From: DATFTE01 sp963840665 | GTDB lineage: Bacteria; Acidobacteriota; Terriglobia; Terriglobales; Acidobacteriaceae | Reading direction: 5' to 3' | DNA: 64,000 bases | Assembly: GCA_963840665.1 (NCBI GenBank) | Contig: CAWIZO010000010.1 | Location: forward strand, 744,001-808,000 | Shown here: piece after piece, positions 16,191 through 25,313 of the stretch | Numbering within the stretch: position 1 is the stretch's first letter | Layout: each line of letters begins with the position of its first letter | Position numbers and translations under genes: made by a program | Notes under the pieces: model-generated | Told to the model about the DNA's origin: nothing | Databases searched by the model: none | What the model saw: only the letters and a program-made list of their open reading frames with translations

Positions 16191-17420
16191 ATGAAGTGTC
16201 CCCGGGTCCCTCCCCATTGCGATCCCCTGAAAGCCAGATCGTATCCCGTCATTGTTCTGCTACTAACGATCTTTGCCTCGGCGGCAAGCGCTCAGGTGTT
16301 TAAGACTGTGCTTTCGTTCCCCGGAGGAACAGAGGGCGCTGAACCGCCAAGTGCAAGCATCATGGTCAGCTTGGGAAACATTTTCGGAGCAACCTCGCAG
16401 GGTGGGAACACCGCCTGCAGTTCTCCGCTTGGATGCGGCCTGATTTACCAGCTCACTCCGGGTGGATCGGAAACTGTGTTGTACAGCTTTGGGGGAGCGT
16501 CGATGAACGATGGTGCCAGTCCGAATGTTCCCGCTATCAATCCCATTACGCATCAGATCGAGGGAACAACATCTGGGGGCGGCACTAACACGGCAGCGTG
16601 TCCTAATGGGTGTGGCACTGCTTACGCAATCGACAGCGACGGACAAGAGACAATCCTGCACGTCTTCGCTGGATCTCCTGACGCAAATCTCCCAGCGGGA
16701 ACTTCGGTTTTCGATACGGCGGGGAACCTATACGGCGTGAGTTTCTACGGTGGCGGGCTGAACGGCGACACCGGACATGGAACGGTGTTCACCATCAAAA
16801 GCACCGGTCAGGAGTCGCTGTTGTATCGCTTCAAAGCGCCGCCGGATGGAACGAATCCCAATGGCGCCTTGGTTCGAGATGCCGCCGGCAATCTCTATGG
16901 CACGACGACCTATGGTGGAAGCGGGAGTTGCAACAACGGTTTCTTGCCTGGGTGCGGGACTGTGTTCAAGATCGATGCTTCGGGAACGGAGACGGTGCTG
17001 CACAGTTTTACCGGCGGAAGTGACAGCCAGTTTCCTACTGCTCTAGTTCAGGATGCCAGCGGAAATCTGTTTGGCGCAGCAAACAACAACGGCAAGGGCG
17101 TGATTTTCAAGCTGGATGCTAGCGGCAACTTCAGTGTTATTTATTCGGGATCGCTCGCAGCGGGAATCAACAATCTTGTCTTGCGGCCATCTGGTGGTTT
17201 CTTCGTTACATTGATCAGTGGCAGTTCTTTTTGCCCTAGCGGATGTGTTGCCGAGTTGCAGCCGAACGGCAGCGGGTACAAACCAGTCCTGCTAAAAGCC
17301 TTCGATGGCATTGACGGAAACGATCCTGACAGTCTCGTGCTAACCAAGGGCGCACTCTACGGCACAACCTATCAAGGGGGGAACTCTAACCTCGGAACGG
17401 TATTTGAGATTACGCCATGA
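16191..17420 (+). CDS. secreted GloVer-type tandem-repeat protein
   Basis: A 409-aa exported protein. ATG 16191 has GGAG 8 nt upstream and gives a signal peptide (YPVIVLLLTIFASAASA, cleavage before QVFK). The rest is ~8 tandem repeats of about 45 residues with the recurring pattern DxxGNLYGTTxxGG followed by GTVFKI and ExVLHSF, the hallmark of choice-of-anchor GloVer-containing proteins. These repeats probably fold as a beta-propeller or solenoid; the function is unknown. A second family member is at 58022-59329. First chromosomal gene beyond the island boundary. Confidence 0.85.
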   Translation: MKCPRVPPHCDPLKARSYPVIVLLLTIFASAASAQVFKTVLSFPGGTEGAEPPSASIMVSLGNIFGATSQGGNTACSSPLGCGLIYQLTPGGSETVLYSFGGASMNDGASPNVPAINPITHQIEGTTSGGGTNTAACPNGCGTAYAIDSDGQETILHVFAGSPDANLPAGTSVFDTAGNLYGVSFYGGGLNGDTGHGTVFTIKSTGQESLLYRFKAPPDGTNPNGALVRDAAGNLYGTTTYGGSGSCNNGFLPGCGTVFKIDASGTETVLHSFTGGSDSQFPTALVQDASGNLFGAANNNGKGVIFKLDASGNFSVIYSGSLAAGINNLVLRPSGGFFVTLISGSSFCPSGCVAELQPNGSGYKPVLLKAFDGIDGNDPDSLVLTKGALYGTTYQGGNSNLGTVFEITP

Positions 17421-17430
17421 TCAACTTTCC

Positions 17431-17446
17431 CTGTCACAAGTGACAG
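17431..17446 (+). repeat. 16-bp perfect palindrome
   Basis: CTGTCACAAGTGACAG has 7-bp arms around AA, 11 bp after the GloVer stop codon and upstream of the next gene. The very short loop argues against a terminator; an operator for the downstream gene is possible. Confidence 0.35.
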
Positions 17447-17480
17447 TTACGAATCAACCGGATGCGTGTTGCAGTAATGG

Positions 17481-18557
17481 GTGTTGCTCCCACCCAGAGG
17501 AACGAACCCGGGGTGCTCTCTCCGCCTCGCCGCGACTTTCCCGGTAGTTATCACGTTCGCGACTTCCGATTTATGGCGAGGAAGCACTGCTCGTCGGAGG
17601 TCGCAAACAGCGGCAAGGACACTGAGACTGTTGTGCTTGACGATTCTTGCTGGAATGTCGACATGCGCCTGCCGGGGACAGGATCTGGCACCGCGCGCGT
17701 ACGTAATCACGCCATTGCACTCGAACGCGATTAACCTGACGTACTCTTTCTTCACCGGCAGCCTGAGCCTCAACGGCGTACTCCCAGTTTCCAATGCAAC
17801 CGGTACCTACAGTGTGCCGATCTTCAGCCTTTATCATTCTTTCAGCCTCTTCGGCCGTTCCGCCAATGTCGCAGTGTTGCTGCCCTATGGGGTAGGTCAC
17901 TTTCGAGGGTCCGTGCAAGGCACGAACCAGGAAATTTACCGCTCCGGCTTGCTGGATTCGGGTTTGCGCTTTTCCGTGAATCTGAAGGGCGGTCCTGCGA
18001 TGCCGATCTCGCAGTTCGTAAAGTGGAGGCAAAAGACTGTCTTGGGAGCCAGCCTGAGAGTGGTCATACCCACCGGGCAGTACAATTCCAAGAAACTGAT
18101 CAACTGGGGGATTAACCGCTGGGCCTTTAAGCCGGAGTTCGGATATTCGCGCCGCCTCGCGCAAAAATGGGTCCTCGATGGCTACGCAGGCGTATGGTTT
18201 TTTACCACGAACCAACACTTTTTTTCGAATCCCGTGCCGCGGCCGCAATCGGAAGGCCCGATCGGCTCGTTTGAAGGGCACCTGAGTTATGACGCGAAAA
18301 ATTTCCAGGGGAAGACCCCTCTGTGGTTCTCGCTCGATGGCAACTTCTGGTATGGGGGCACGACGAGCGTTGGGGGAAAATCGAACTCCGCTACGAGGCA
18401 GACGAGTTCACGCATTGGGGTGACCGCGGCTATTCCGATAAGCCGCCATCAGTCGATCAAGACGAGCTTTAGTACCGGAGACTATGTTCGCTTCGGCGGG
18501 AATTACCAGAACGTGTCGGTGTCATGGCAGTATTCGTGGTTGGGAAGGCCGAACTAA
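17481..18557 (+). CDS. outer-membrane beta-barrel protein, Phenol_MetA_deg-like (transporter family)
   Basis: The body (from about residue 70) is built of alternating short amphipathic strands (for example VAVLLPYGVGHF, LGASLRVVIPTGQY, WAFKPEFGYSRRL) with a conserved P-x-G-x-Y turn, and ends in an aromatic strand, the picture of the putative MetA-pathway phenol degradation/transporter barrels. A hydrophobic stretch (LRLLCLTILAG) at residues ~48-58 is the likely signal peptide, so the real start is uncertain: the frame opens with GTG 17481, while later alternative codons would be closer to the signal. Converges with the DUF481 gene, 50 bp away. Substrate unknown. Confidence 0.7.
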   Translation: MLLPPRGTNPGCSLRLAATFPVVITFATSDLWRGSTARRRSQTAARTLRLLCLTILAGMSTCACRGQDLAPRAYVITPLHSNAINLTYSFFTGSLSLNGVLPVSNATGTYSVPIFSLYHSFSLFGRSANVAVLLPYGVGHFRGSVQGTNQEIYRSGLLDSGLRFSVNLKGGPAMPISQFVKWRQKTVLGASLRVVIPTGQYNSKKLINWGINRWAFKPEFGYSRRLAQKWVLDGYAGVWFFTTNQHFFSNPVPRPQSEGPIGSFEGHLSYDAKNFQGKTPLWFSLDGNFWYGGTTSVGGKSNSATRQTSSRIGVTAAIPISRHQSIKTSFSTGDYVRFGGNYQNVSVSWQYSWLGRPN

Positions 18558-18607
18558 GAGTCGCGCACAGGCGGAGCAGTTAGAGCAATCTCTCAGGTTT
18601 CCGCCGA

Positions 18608-19660
18608 TCATTTCAGACCAAAGGTCCAAGTGAGTCCGGTGCTGGTTCCGTAATCGCTGCCGGAGAAACCGGATGGCGGCCGGTTGTCCCAGCTGCCATA
18701 GAAGGAAGTATTCCATTTCAGGTTGCGGAATAGCTTGATGTAATACGAGGCGTTTGTATTGAAGTGGACGCGCCCTGGATCGGAGACGGCTGGTATAAGC
18801 GCCGCCGTGATGCTGAGGTTGGTTTTGCTGAACTGGAAAAGATTAGCGTCTGCGTAGACCAGACCTGCGGCGAGGTTCGGGGTGTTCGCAGAGGCTGATT
18901 CATACCGAGTGTTTTGCCAGACTGCACCGCCAACAACATAGATACGCATCCGGTTCGTGTTCTTCAAATACCTGCCTACGCCAGCACCGAGGGTGGTCTG
19001 CAGCGAGATTCCCTGCACCGAGCTCTGTAAGAAGTCGCCCAGGCCCGCATAAAACCAATTGTTCCAGCGCAACAAACGCATAGGGAACAGCGTCAGTTCG
19101 TTCCGTGTAGAAGCGGTTGCACCGTTACTGGACGAGAGGTTGGAAGTGAAGTTAGCTTGGCCGGTCCAGCGCTCCCGAACGTATGCTGCCTGCGAACCGA
19201 GAGAGTATTGAGTGGTTTGATTGCCCTTGGAATAGTTGAGTCCGAAGCTGACCTGGCCGTTGAATCGCTCCCAGAAATTGTCGGAGGTTCCATTCATGGC
19301 GATGATCTTTGCCCGGTCGAGTTCGGTTTCGTGCGCGGCGTCTTCCACTACCTGGATTCTCACGGGTCTGCCCGTGGGTGTTTCCATAGTGTGGAGCGTT
19401 CCGCTATAGACTGAGCCGTCTTCCGTTTTCACCAAAAACGATTGCGTGCTTTCCACACGGGCCACCTTCGACCAGTCAACAGAAGCCGTGCCGTCGATGT
19501 AATCGAAGCTGACGTACAGGACCCCAGTCTCGAGACCCTTGACCTCGCAGGTCATGCGGTCACCATTTTTCATGATGAGCAAGTCAGTCTTGGCCCGCGC
19601 AAAAAGAGGCAGGGTGGCAACAACAAGAATGAAGCCCAGAATCGCGGTTCTGCTATTCAT
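18608..19660 (-). CDS. DUF481 (YdiY-like) outer-membrane protein
   Basis: 350 aa from the ATG at 19660; a longer open frame exists, but this start gives a clean signal peptide (TAILGFILVVATLPLFARA). The N-terminal part (DLLIMKNGDRMTCEVKGLE, VDWSKVARVES) is the small beta domain often found before DUF481. From about residue 130 there is a barrel-like region (VSFGLNYSKGNQ, LTLFPMRLLRW) ending in a C-terminal aromatic strand (TGLTWTFGLK). DUF481 proteins are salt- or acid-induced outer-membrane proteins in some bacteria; the role here is unknown. Confidence 0.82.
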   Translation of the reverse strand: MNSRTAILGFILVVATLPLFARAKTDLLIMKNGDRMTCEVKGLETGVLYVSFDYIDGTASVDWSKVARVESTQSFLVKTEDGSVYSGTLHTMETPTGRPVRIQVVEDAAHETELDRAKIIAMNGTSDNFWERFNGQVSFGLNYSKGNQTTQYSLGSQAAYVRERWTGQANFTSNLSSSNGATASTRNELTLFPMRLLRWNNWFYAGLGDFLQSSVQGISLQTTLGAGVGRYLKNTNRMRIYVVGGAVWQNTRYESASANTPNLAAGLVYADANLFQFSKTNLSITAALIPAVSDPGRVHFNTNASYYIKLFRNLKWNTSFYGSWDNRPPSGFSGSDYGTSTGLTWTFGLK

Positions 19661-19975
19661 AGCCTGACCTCTTCGTGTTGATTTCCGACGAACTGCGTTT
19701 CCGAAGCTTAAAGGCACGCTTGGACTTAGTTCGGGAATGTCTTACGGAACTCGGCGGGGCAGCTAAACGCGTGGTGTGGCGGTCCGGGAGCAAGCTCGTT
19801 GCACATGCAAGGGCCTCCACATAGTGCTCCGGTTGAGCGCCCGGACAAACTGTCATTTCTGCCAGTTTCGCCCCCGCGTCCTGCCCCGCACCATAGGACG
19901 ATAGAAAAACATTAGCAGTGCTGACCGCGACGCTCTCTGGCAGGTATCAGCAGCTCAGAATCGTAGGGGCGTAGG
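19661..19975. other. 315-bp divergent intergenic region
   Basis: Lies between the divergent DUF481 and MscS genes and must contain both promoters. The ribosome site TAGGGGC is seen just before ATG 19976. I could not pick confident -35/-10 pairs or repeats. Confidence 0.4.
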
Positions 19976-21691
19976 ATGAATGCGGATCCGCCTGACCGGC
20001 CTCGTGTCTTTTTTTCTACTACTGAGCAGCGGAGACTTGCGCGCGCTCGCGCATCCACGCTGTGCCTGGTCTTATTATTTTCTCTGCCTGGCGCAGGGCA
20101 GCTTGGTGCTCGTCCGCCCACAGCGGCTAAGCCCGAGCCCGAGGTTCCCCAAGATGCTCTCGGCCGCACGACCCCGCGGGGTGCGGTTCTGGGATTCCTG
20201 AGCGCCTCTCATAAGGGGGATAGCGATCTTGCCGCTCAGTATCTGAATACGCGACGTCACGGCAAGGCCGCGTCGGATCTTGCGCAACAACTCTTCGTCG
20301 TGCTCGACCGCCGCCTGCCCGCCCGGCTCAACACGCTTAGCGACTCGCCGGACGGTTCAGATTTGTTGAAGCCCGGCGAGGAGCTAGTCGGCACAATCAG
20401 CAGCCAGAACGGCAAGGTGGAAATCAGCGTCGAACGGGTGGACAGTGGGAAGGCAGGTGCCCTGTGGTTGTTCTCGAGCGAAACCCTAAACGCAATTCCG
20501 GATCTTTATGAGGAAACCAATGTCACATCGGTAGATCACATTCTGCCCCCATTCCTGGTAAGTATTCGATTTGCCGGAATTCCGCTGTTCGAATGGCTTG
20601 CGGTTTTTTTAGGCATACCGCTGTCCTATTTCCTTGTCTCGCTGCTGGACCGCGTCCTTAGCGGGCTTGTCGGCCGGTTGCGCCAACGTTTGCGCAAGAA
20701 GCGGAGTCTTCCCAATCTCCACGTCTTGCCAATACCGATCCGCCTTTTAGTGTTGGCTGGCGCCGTCCGCTGGCTACTTACCAAACTGAGCCTTCCGCTC
20801 CTGGCACGGCAGTTCTGGCAGACCGTCGCCAGTATGTTCACCATCGCGGGCTGCGTATGGCTGCTGATTGTCGTGAATGGCCGGGTCGAAGCCTACATTC
20901 GCCGAAGTCTCGAAGGTCGCAACCATACGGGAGCGACGTCGATGGTGCGTCTTGGGCGGCGGGTGGTCGACGTGCTGATCGTCTTCGTCGGCTTGCTGGT
21001 CACTTTGTACCGCTTCGGAGTGGATCCAACTGCCGCGCTGGCCGGACTTGGTGTCGGCGGCATTGCCGTCGCATTGGCTGCGCAGAAGACGCTGGAAAAC
21101 GTGATCGGCGGAGTATCCCTCATCTTCGATCGTGCGCTGAACGTGGGGGACACCTTAAAGGTGGGCGATACCCTGGGCATCGTCGATGATATTGGTCTGC
21201 GTTCAACCCGCATCCGAACTCAAGATCGAACCATGGTCAGCGTGCCGAATGGGCAAATCGCGAACCTAACTCTTGAGAACCTCTCGGTACGCGATAAATT
21301 CTGGTTCCACCCGGTCTTGACCCTATCTCACGCCACGACTTCGCCGCAAATGTACGCCGTCCTCAAGAGCATCCGCAGCCTGCTAGAGGGGAGTCCGTCT
21401 GTCGAGACCAAGTCGGTTAGCGTGCGTTTTCTGCGTTTTGGTCCCTACTCCCTTGATGTGCAGGTTGCCGCCTACATCTTGGTCCGTGACGGGATTGAAT
21501 TCCTTGAGCGCCAAGAAGCCCTTCTCCTCCGAGTGATGGAGTGTATCGAGGCCGCGGGAGTGCAGATCGCACTTCCGTCGCAAACCATTTTCTTAGATCA
21601 CCACTCCGCTTCGACCGAAGCCCTGAAGGGGAGCATCAGCACAAGCACCGCCAACAACAAGAGCAGCGAACTGGCAGCCAAGTCCGCATAA
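19976..21691 (+). CDS. MscS-family mechanosensitive ion channel with N-terminal periplasmic domain
   Basis: 571 aa. A signal/anchor (TLCLVLLFSLPGAG) is followed by a ~150-residue soluble domain (RGAVLGFLSASHKGD, DLAQQLFVVLDRRLP), then three to four membrane helices (residues about 195-360) and the MscS core: the glycine/alanine-rich pore helix (AALAGLGVGGIAVALAAQKTLEN), the beta domain (GDTLKVGDTLGIVDDIGLRSTRI, TMVSVPNGQIAN) and a C-terminal alpha/beta domain. The pore and beta motifs are canonical. It releases solutes under osmotic downshock. The GH63-like glucosidase begins 18 bp downstream, so the two probably form one operon linking osmotic response with compatible-solute or glucoside turnover (inference). 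Confidence 0.9.
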   Translation: MNADPPDRPRVFFSTTEQRRLARARASTLCLVLLFSLPGAGQLGARPPTAAKPEPEVPQDALGRTTPRGAVLGFLSASHKGDSDLAAQYLNTRRHGKAASDLAQQLFVVLDRRLPARLNTLSDSPDGSDLLKPGEELVGTISSQNGKVEISVERVDSGKAGALWLFSSETLNAIPDLYEETNVTSVDHILPPFLVSIRFAGIPLFEWLAVFLGIPLSYFLVSLLDRVLSGLVGRLRQRLRKKRSLPNLHVLPIPIRLLVLAGAVRWLLTKLSLPLLARQFWQTVASMFTIAGCVWLLIVVNGRVEAYIRRSLEGRNHTGATSMVRLGRRVVDVLIVFVGLLVTLYRFGVDPTAALAGLGVGGIAVALAAQKTLENVIGGVSLIFDRALNVGDTLKVGDTLGIVDDIGLRSTRIRTQDRTMVSVPNGQIANLTLENLSVRDKFWFHPVLTLSHATTSPQMYAVLKSIRSLLEGSPSVETKSVSVRFLRFGPYSLDVQVAAYILVRDGIEFLERQEALLLRVMECIEAAGVQIALPSQTIFLDHHSASTEALKGSISTSTANNKSSELAAKSA

Positions 21692-21709
21692 ATAGATGGG
21701 AATCCTTAT

Positions 21710-24445
21710 ATGACACGCGAACATATTCGCTTGCAAGAAGCCGCAAAAGGCACATCTAGTTGGAAAAAATGGGGCCCCTATCTCAGCGAACGACAGTGGG
21801 GAACGGTCCGCGAAGACTACAGCGAAAGCGGTGACGCCTGGAATTATTTCACCCACGATCAGGCCCGCTCCCGCGCCTACAGGTGGGGCGAAGACGGTCT
21901 GGCCGGTATTTCCGATGAGGAACAGCACCTGTGCTTTGCGCTCGCATTGTGGAACGGTAAGGATGCGATTCTGAAGGAGCGGCTCTTTGGATTGACCAAT
22001 AGCGAAGGCAACCACGGAGAGGATGTCAAGGAGTACTACTTCTATCTGGACAGCACGCCGACGCACTCCTACATGAAATATCTTTATAAGTACCCGCAGG
22101 CGGCCTATCCGTACACAGACCTGCTGGAGACGAACCGCCGTCGTTCAAAGAATGACACGGAGTATGAACTACTCGACACCGGTGTCTTCGATCAAGATCG
22201 GTACTTCGACGTCTTTGTCGAGTACGCCAAAGACGGCCCGGGAGACATACTGGTCCGAATCTCTGTCGCCAACCGGGGACCGGAGGCAGCAGAACTGCAT
22301 CTTTTGCCGACGCTGTGGTTCCGGAACAACTGGTCGTCGTGGATTGCCGAATCAAATAGAGCCTCCACGAAACCAAACCTCAAACCGATCGCGAGCACTG
22401 AGGGCACCACTGCGGTTGTGGCGATGCATTCGCTGTTGGGTGAATTCATCCTTGCGTGCGAAGGCGATGTGCCGCTCCTGTTCACGGAAAACGAAACCAA
22501 CAACGAGCGGCTTTTCCCCGAGTATAAGAACGAGAGTGCGTATGTCAAAGACGGCATCAACAACTGCGTAGTGCAAGGCAATCAGGGTGCGGTAAATCCC
22601 GGCAAGCAGGGCACCAAGGTCGCGGCGCACTACTATGTCAATGTTGGCGCCGGTCAAACCAAAGTGATTCGCCTGCGGCTCTTTCACGGTTCACCAGATC
22701 AGAAGGGCAGCCTCTTCGGAAAGCAATTTGATGAAGTCTTTGCTGAGCGGCTTCGTGAAGCCGATGAGTTTTACACGTCGGTGACGCCGCCATCGGTGAG
22801 TGAAGACGCGGCCAGGGTGATACGTCAGGCCGTCGCCGGCATGCTATGGAGCAAGCAGTTTTTCTTCTTCGACGGCGACAACTGGCTGGACGAGCACCAC
22901 TCCAATCCACTCCATGCCGGATCTCTAAGTTCCCGGAACTCGGAGTGGTACCACATGCTGAATCACGACATCATCTCGATGCCTGACAAGTGGGAGTACC
23001 CCTGGTATGCGTCCTGGGACCTGGCCTTCCACACACTGCCGCTCTCAATCGTGGACTCCGACTTCGCCAAAGAGCAAATGGATTTAATGCTCCGCGCCCG
23101 CTACATGCACCCTAACGGCCAGATGCCAGCCTACGAATGGAATTTCAGCGATGTGAATCCCCCGGTGCACGCCTTTGCCACTCTCTTTCTGCACCGCATA
23201 GAGCAGGCCCTGCACGGCGAGACGGACGTCGATTTCCTCAAGTCAGCGTTCAACAAGCTGCTGCTGAACTTCACTTGGTGGGTGAACCGCAAGGACCGCT
23301 TGGGAAAGAATGTATTCGAGGGGGGCTTCCTCGGTCTGGACAATATCGGCATCTTCGACCGCAGCGCCCCGCTTCCCACCGGCGGCCACCTCGAGCAGGC
23401 GGACGGCACGGCGTGGATGGCCCTGTTCAGCCAGAACATGCTGGAACTCGCGTTCGCGCTTACCCTCCACGATCACACTTACGAGGCCATGATCCCCAAG
23501 TTCGCCGAGCACTTCTACTACATCGCCCGGGGGATGAACCGGCCCGGTCAAGATGGTATGTGGGATGAGGAGGACGGCTTCTACTACGATCTTCTTCGCC
23601 TTCCCGATGGCAACGCCACGCGGCTTAAAGTTCGTTCCATGGTTGGACTTCTGCCGTTGTGCGCCACCACGATCATTGAAAAATGGGCGCGGGAGCGCGT
23701 TCCGTGGGCGGTGGCTGGGATAGGAGAACTGCTGCGCCGGGTACCCGAGCTATGTGAGACCACGCACCCCACGGGACCGGGGCACTGCGGCGTCGCAGAA
23801 AGGGGAATCCTTGCTCTGGTCAATCCGGAGAGGCTGCGCAGGATACTCACGAAGATGCTCGACGAGAACGAATTCCTGAGCCCCTACGGCATCCGCTCGC
23901 TCTCCAAGTTCCACGAGCAGCACCCGTACATCTTCAACGCGGGCGGCCAGGAGTACCGGGTGGACTACCTGCCGGCCGAGTCGAATACAGGCATGTTCGG
24001 TGGCAACTCCAATTGGAGGGGACCAATCTGGATGCCGGTGAACGTCCTCATTCTCCGGGCGCTGCTGAACTTCTATCTCTACTATGGGGACAATTTCAAG
24101 ATTGAGTGTCCCACCGGCTCGGGTAAGCTGATGAACCTCTTTGAGGTGAGCAGGGAGATCGCCGAAAGACTCGCCCGCATCTTCACCCGTGACGAGCACA
24201 ACCGGCGACCCGTGTACGGCGGGACTGAGAAGTTCCAGAGCGATCCCCATTGGCGCGATCACATCCTGTTTTATGAATACTTCCATGGCGACAATGGTGC
24301 CGGGCTGGGCGCCAGTCACCAGACCGGCTGGACGGGGCTGGTGGCCAAGACCATCCAGATCTACGGCCTTCTGGATGCGAAGGAGTTTCTGGAAGGTGGT
24401 AAGCGGGCAGCGTTCGCCAGGGGCGCGGGCACCAAGGCCGCATAG
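21710..24445 (+). CDS. GH63-like (MGH1 domain) glucosidase
   Basis: A 911-aa cytoplasmic enzyme without signal peptide. The opening (WGPYLSERQWGTVREDYS, WNYFTHDQARSRAYRWGEDG) is characteristic of bacterial 'glucosidase' proteins with the MGH1-like catalytic fold. Key stretches of the (alpha/alpha)6 barrel are YPWYASWDLAFHTLPL, MPAYEWNFSDVNPPVHA, GGFLGLDNIGIFDRS and NWRGPIWMPVN. GH63 relatives hydrolyse alpha-glucosides such as mannosyl- or glucosylglycerate or trim oligosaccharides; the substrate here is not determinable from sequence. Transcription probably reads through from the MscS gene and stops at the terminator at 24455. Confidence 0.85.
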   Translation: MTREHIRLQEAAKGTSSWKKWGPYLSERQWGTVREDYSESGDAWNYFTHDQARSRAYRWGEDGLAGISDEEQHLCFALALWNGKDAILKERLFGLTNSEGNHGEDVKEYYFYLDSTPTHSYMKYLYKYPQAAYPYTDLLETNRRRSKNDTEYELLDTGVFDQDRYFDVFVEYAKDGPGDILVRISVANRGPEAAELHLLPTLWFRNNWSSWIAESNRASTKPNLKPIASTEGTTAVVAMHSLLGEFILACEGDVPLLFTENETNNERLFPEYKNESAYVKDGINNCVVQGNQGAVNPGKQGTKVAAHYYVNVGAGQTKVIRLRLFHGSPDQKGSLFGKQFDEVFAERLREADEFYTSVTPPSVSEDAARVIRQAVAGMLWSKQFFFFDGDNWLDEHHSNPLHAGSLSSRNSEWYHMLNHDIISMPDKWEYPWYASWDLAFHTLPLSIVDSDFAKEQMDLMLRARYMHPNGQMPAYEWNFSDVNPPVHAFATLFLHRIEQALHGETDVDFLKSAFNKLLLNFTWWVNRKDRLGKNVFEGGFLGLDNIGIFDRSAPLPTGGHLEQADGTAWMALFSQNMLELAFALTLHDHTYEAMIPKFAEHFYYIARGMNRPGQDGMWDEEDGFYYDLLRLPDGNATRLKVRSMVGLLPLCATTIIEKWARERVPWAVAGIGELLRRVPELCETTHPTGPGHCGVAERGILALVNPERLRRILTKMLDENEFLSPYGIRSLSKFHEQHPYIFNAGGQEYRVDYLPAESNTGMFGGNSNWRGPIWMPVNVLILRALLNFYLYYGDNFKIECPTGSGKLMNLFEVSREIAERLARIFTRDEHNRRPVYGGTEKFQSDPHWRDHILFYEYFHGDNGAGLGASHQTGWTGLVAKTIQIYGLLDAKEFLEGGKRAAFARGAGTKAA

Positions 24446-24454
24446 CCAATCGGA

Positions 24455-24488
24455 GCGAGCCTCGCCAAAGTGAGGTTCGCTTTCTTTT
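24455..24488 (+). terminator. rho-independent terminator
   Basis: GCGAGCCTC (24455-24463) pairs with GAGGTTCGC (24472-24480), one G-U, with an 8-nt loop and a following TTTCTTTT run. It begins 10 bp after the GH63-like stop codon. Confidence 0.8.
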
Positions 24489-24585
24489 ACGCGCTTTTAG
24501 CCGTCCGATCGTTCGATGTCTGTCGTTCGAGAGTTGCACTGAAGCGTTTAAGAAAAAGTCGTCAGCCATCCAGGAGGTTTTCTCA

Positions 24586-25269
24586 ATGTCGGAAGGTGGA
24601 GATTCCAACGTCGAAATTGCCCATATGCTCAGCGAGCGCAAAGAATCGTCGGAGTCGCTGCGACACGAAATATTAGAGATCGCCGAGGCTGTGGTGCTCG
24701 CGATAGTGGCTATCACCACTGCCTGGAGCGGCTATCAGGCCGCGCTGTGGACTGGACAGCAAGCAGAACTGTATGGCCAAGCCAGCAAATTGCGGATTCA
24801 AGCCGAGGGAAGTGCGACACAAGCCAACCAGGAGCGTTTGTACAACGCCTCGACTGTGGTTGAGTGGATGAAGGCCGAAGCTCACGGCGACAAGAAGCTC
24901 GCCGGCATTTTCGAACGGCGGTTCCTTCCCGAGTTTCGTCCCGCGTTTGAGGCCTGGAAGAAAACTGATCCGCTCAACAATCCGAATGCTCCGGCGGGTC
25001 CTCAGTTGATGGCGGAATATGGAAGCTCAAAGACGGACGAGGCAGCCAAGTTGAATGACCGAGCCACAGAAGTATTCGAGCAGGGTACTCGAGACCGGCA
25101 ATACTCCGACCAATATGTGCGAATCACTGTGACTCTGGCAACCGTGCTGCTGCTGATGGCGATCAGCCAGCGTTTCAAGATTCGCGACGTCCGATTAGGA
25201 CTGCTAGTGGTCGCGGCTGTCGTGTTGTGCTTTCCAGTTGTCCATATTCTTACGCTGCCACGGGCATAG
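24586..25269 (+). CDS. DUF4337-like membrane protein
   Basis: 227 aa with one membrane segment near residues 28-48 (AEAVVLAIVAITTAWSGYQA), a ~110-residue helical charged domain, and two C-terminal segments (VTLATVLLLMAISQRF and LGLLVVAAVVLCFPVVHIL). The layout and the TAWSGYQAALW motif resemble DUF4337-type proteins. ATG 24586 follows AGGAGG by 8 nt. Function unknown. It converges with the alpha-galactosidase gene 44 bp downstream. Confidence 0.65.
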   Translation: MSEGGDSNVEIAHMLSERKESSESLRHEILEIAEAVVLAIVAITTAWSGYQAALWTGQQAELYGQASKLRIQAEGSATQANQERLYNASTVVEWMKAEAHGDKKLAGIFERRFLPEFRPAFEAWKKTDPLNNPNAPAGPQLMAEYGSSKTDEAAKLNDRATEVFEQGTRDRQYSDQYVRITVTLATVLLLMAISQRFKIRDVRLGLLVVAAVVLCFPVVHILTLPRA

Positions 25270-25313
25270 AGCGGCGTACTATTGCGGGCCGCGCAGGAAA
25301 TTCTCAACACGCT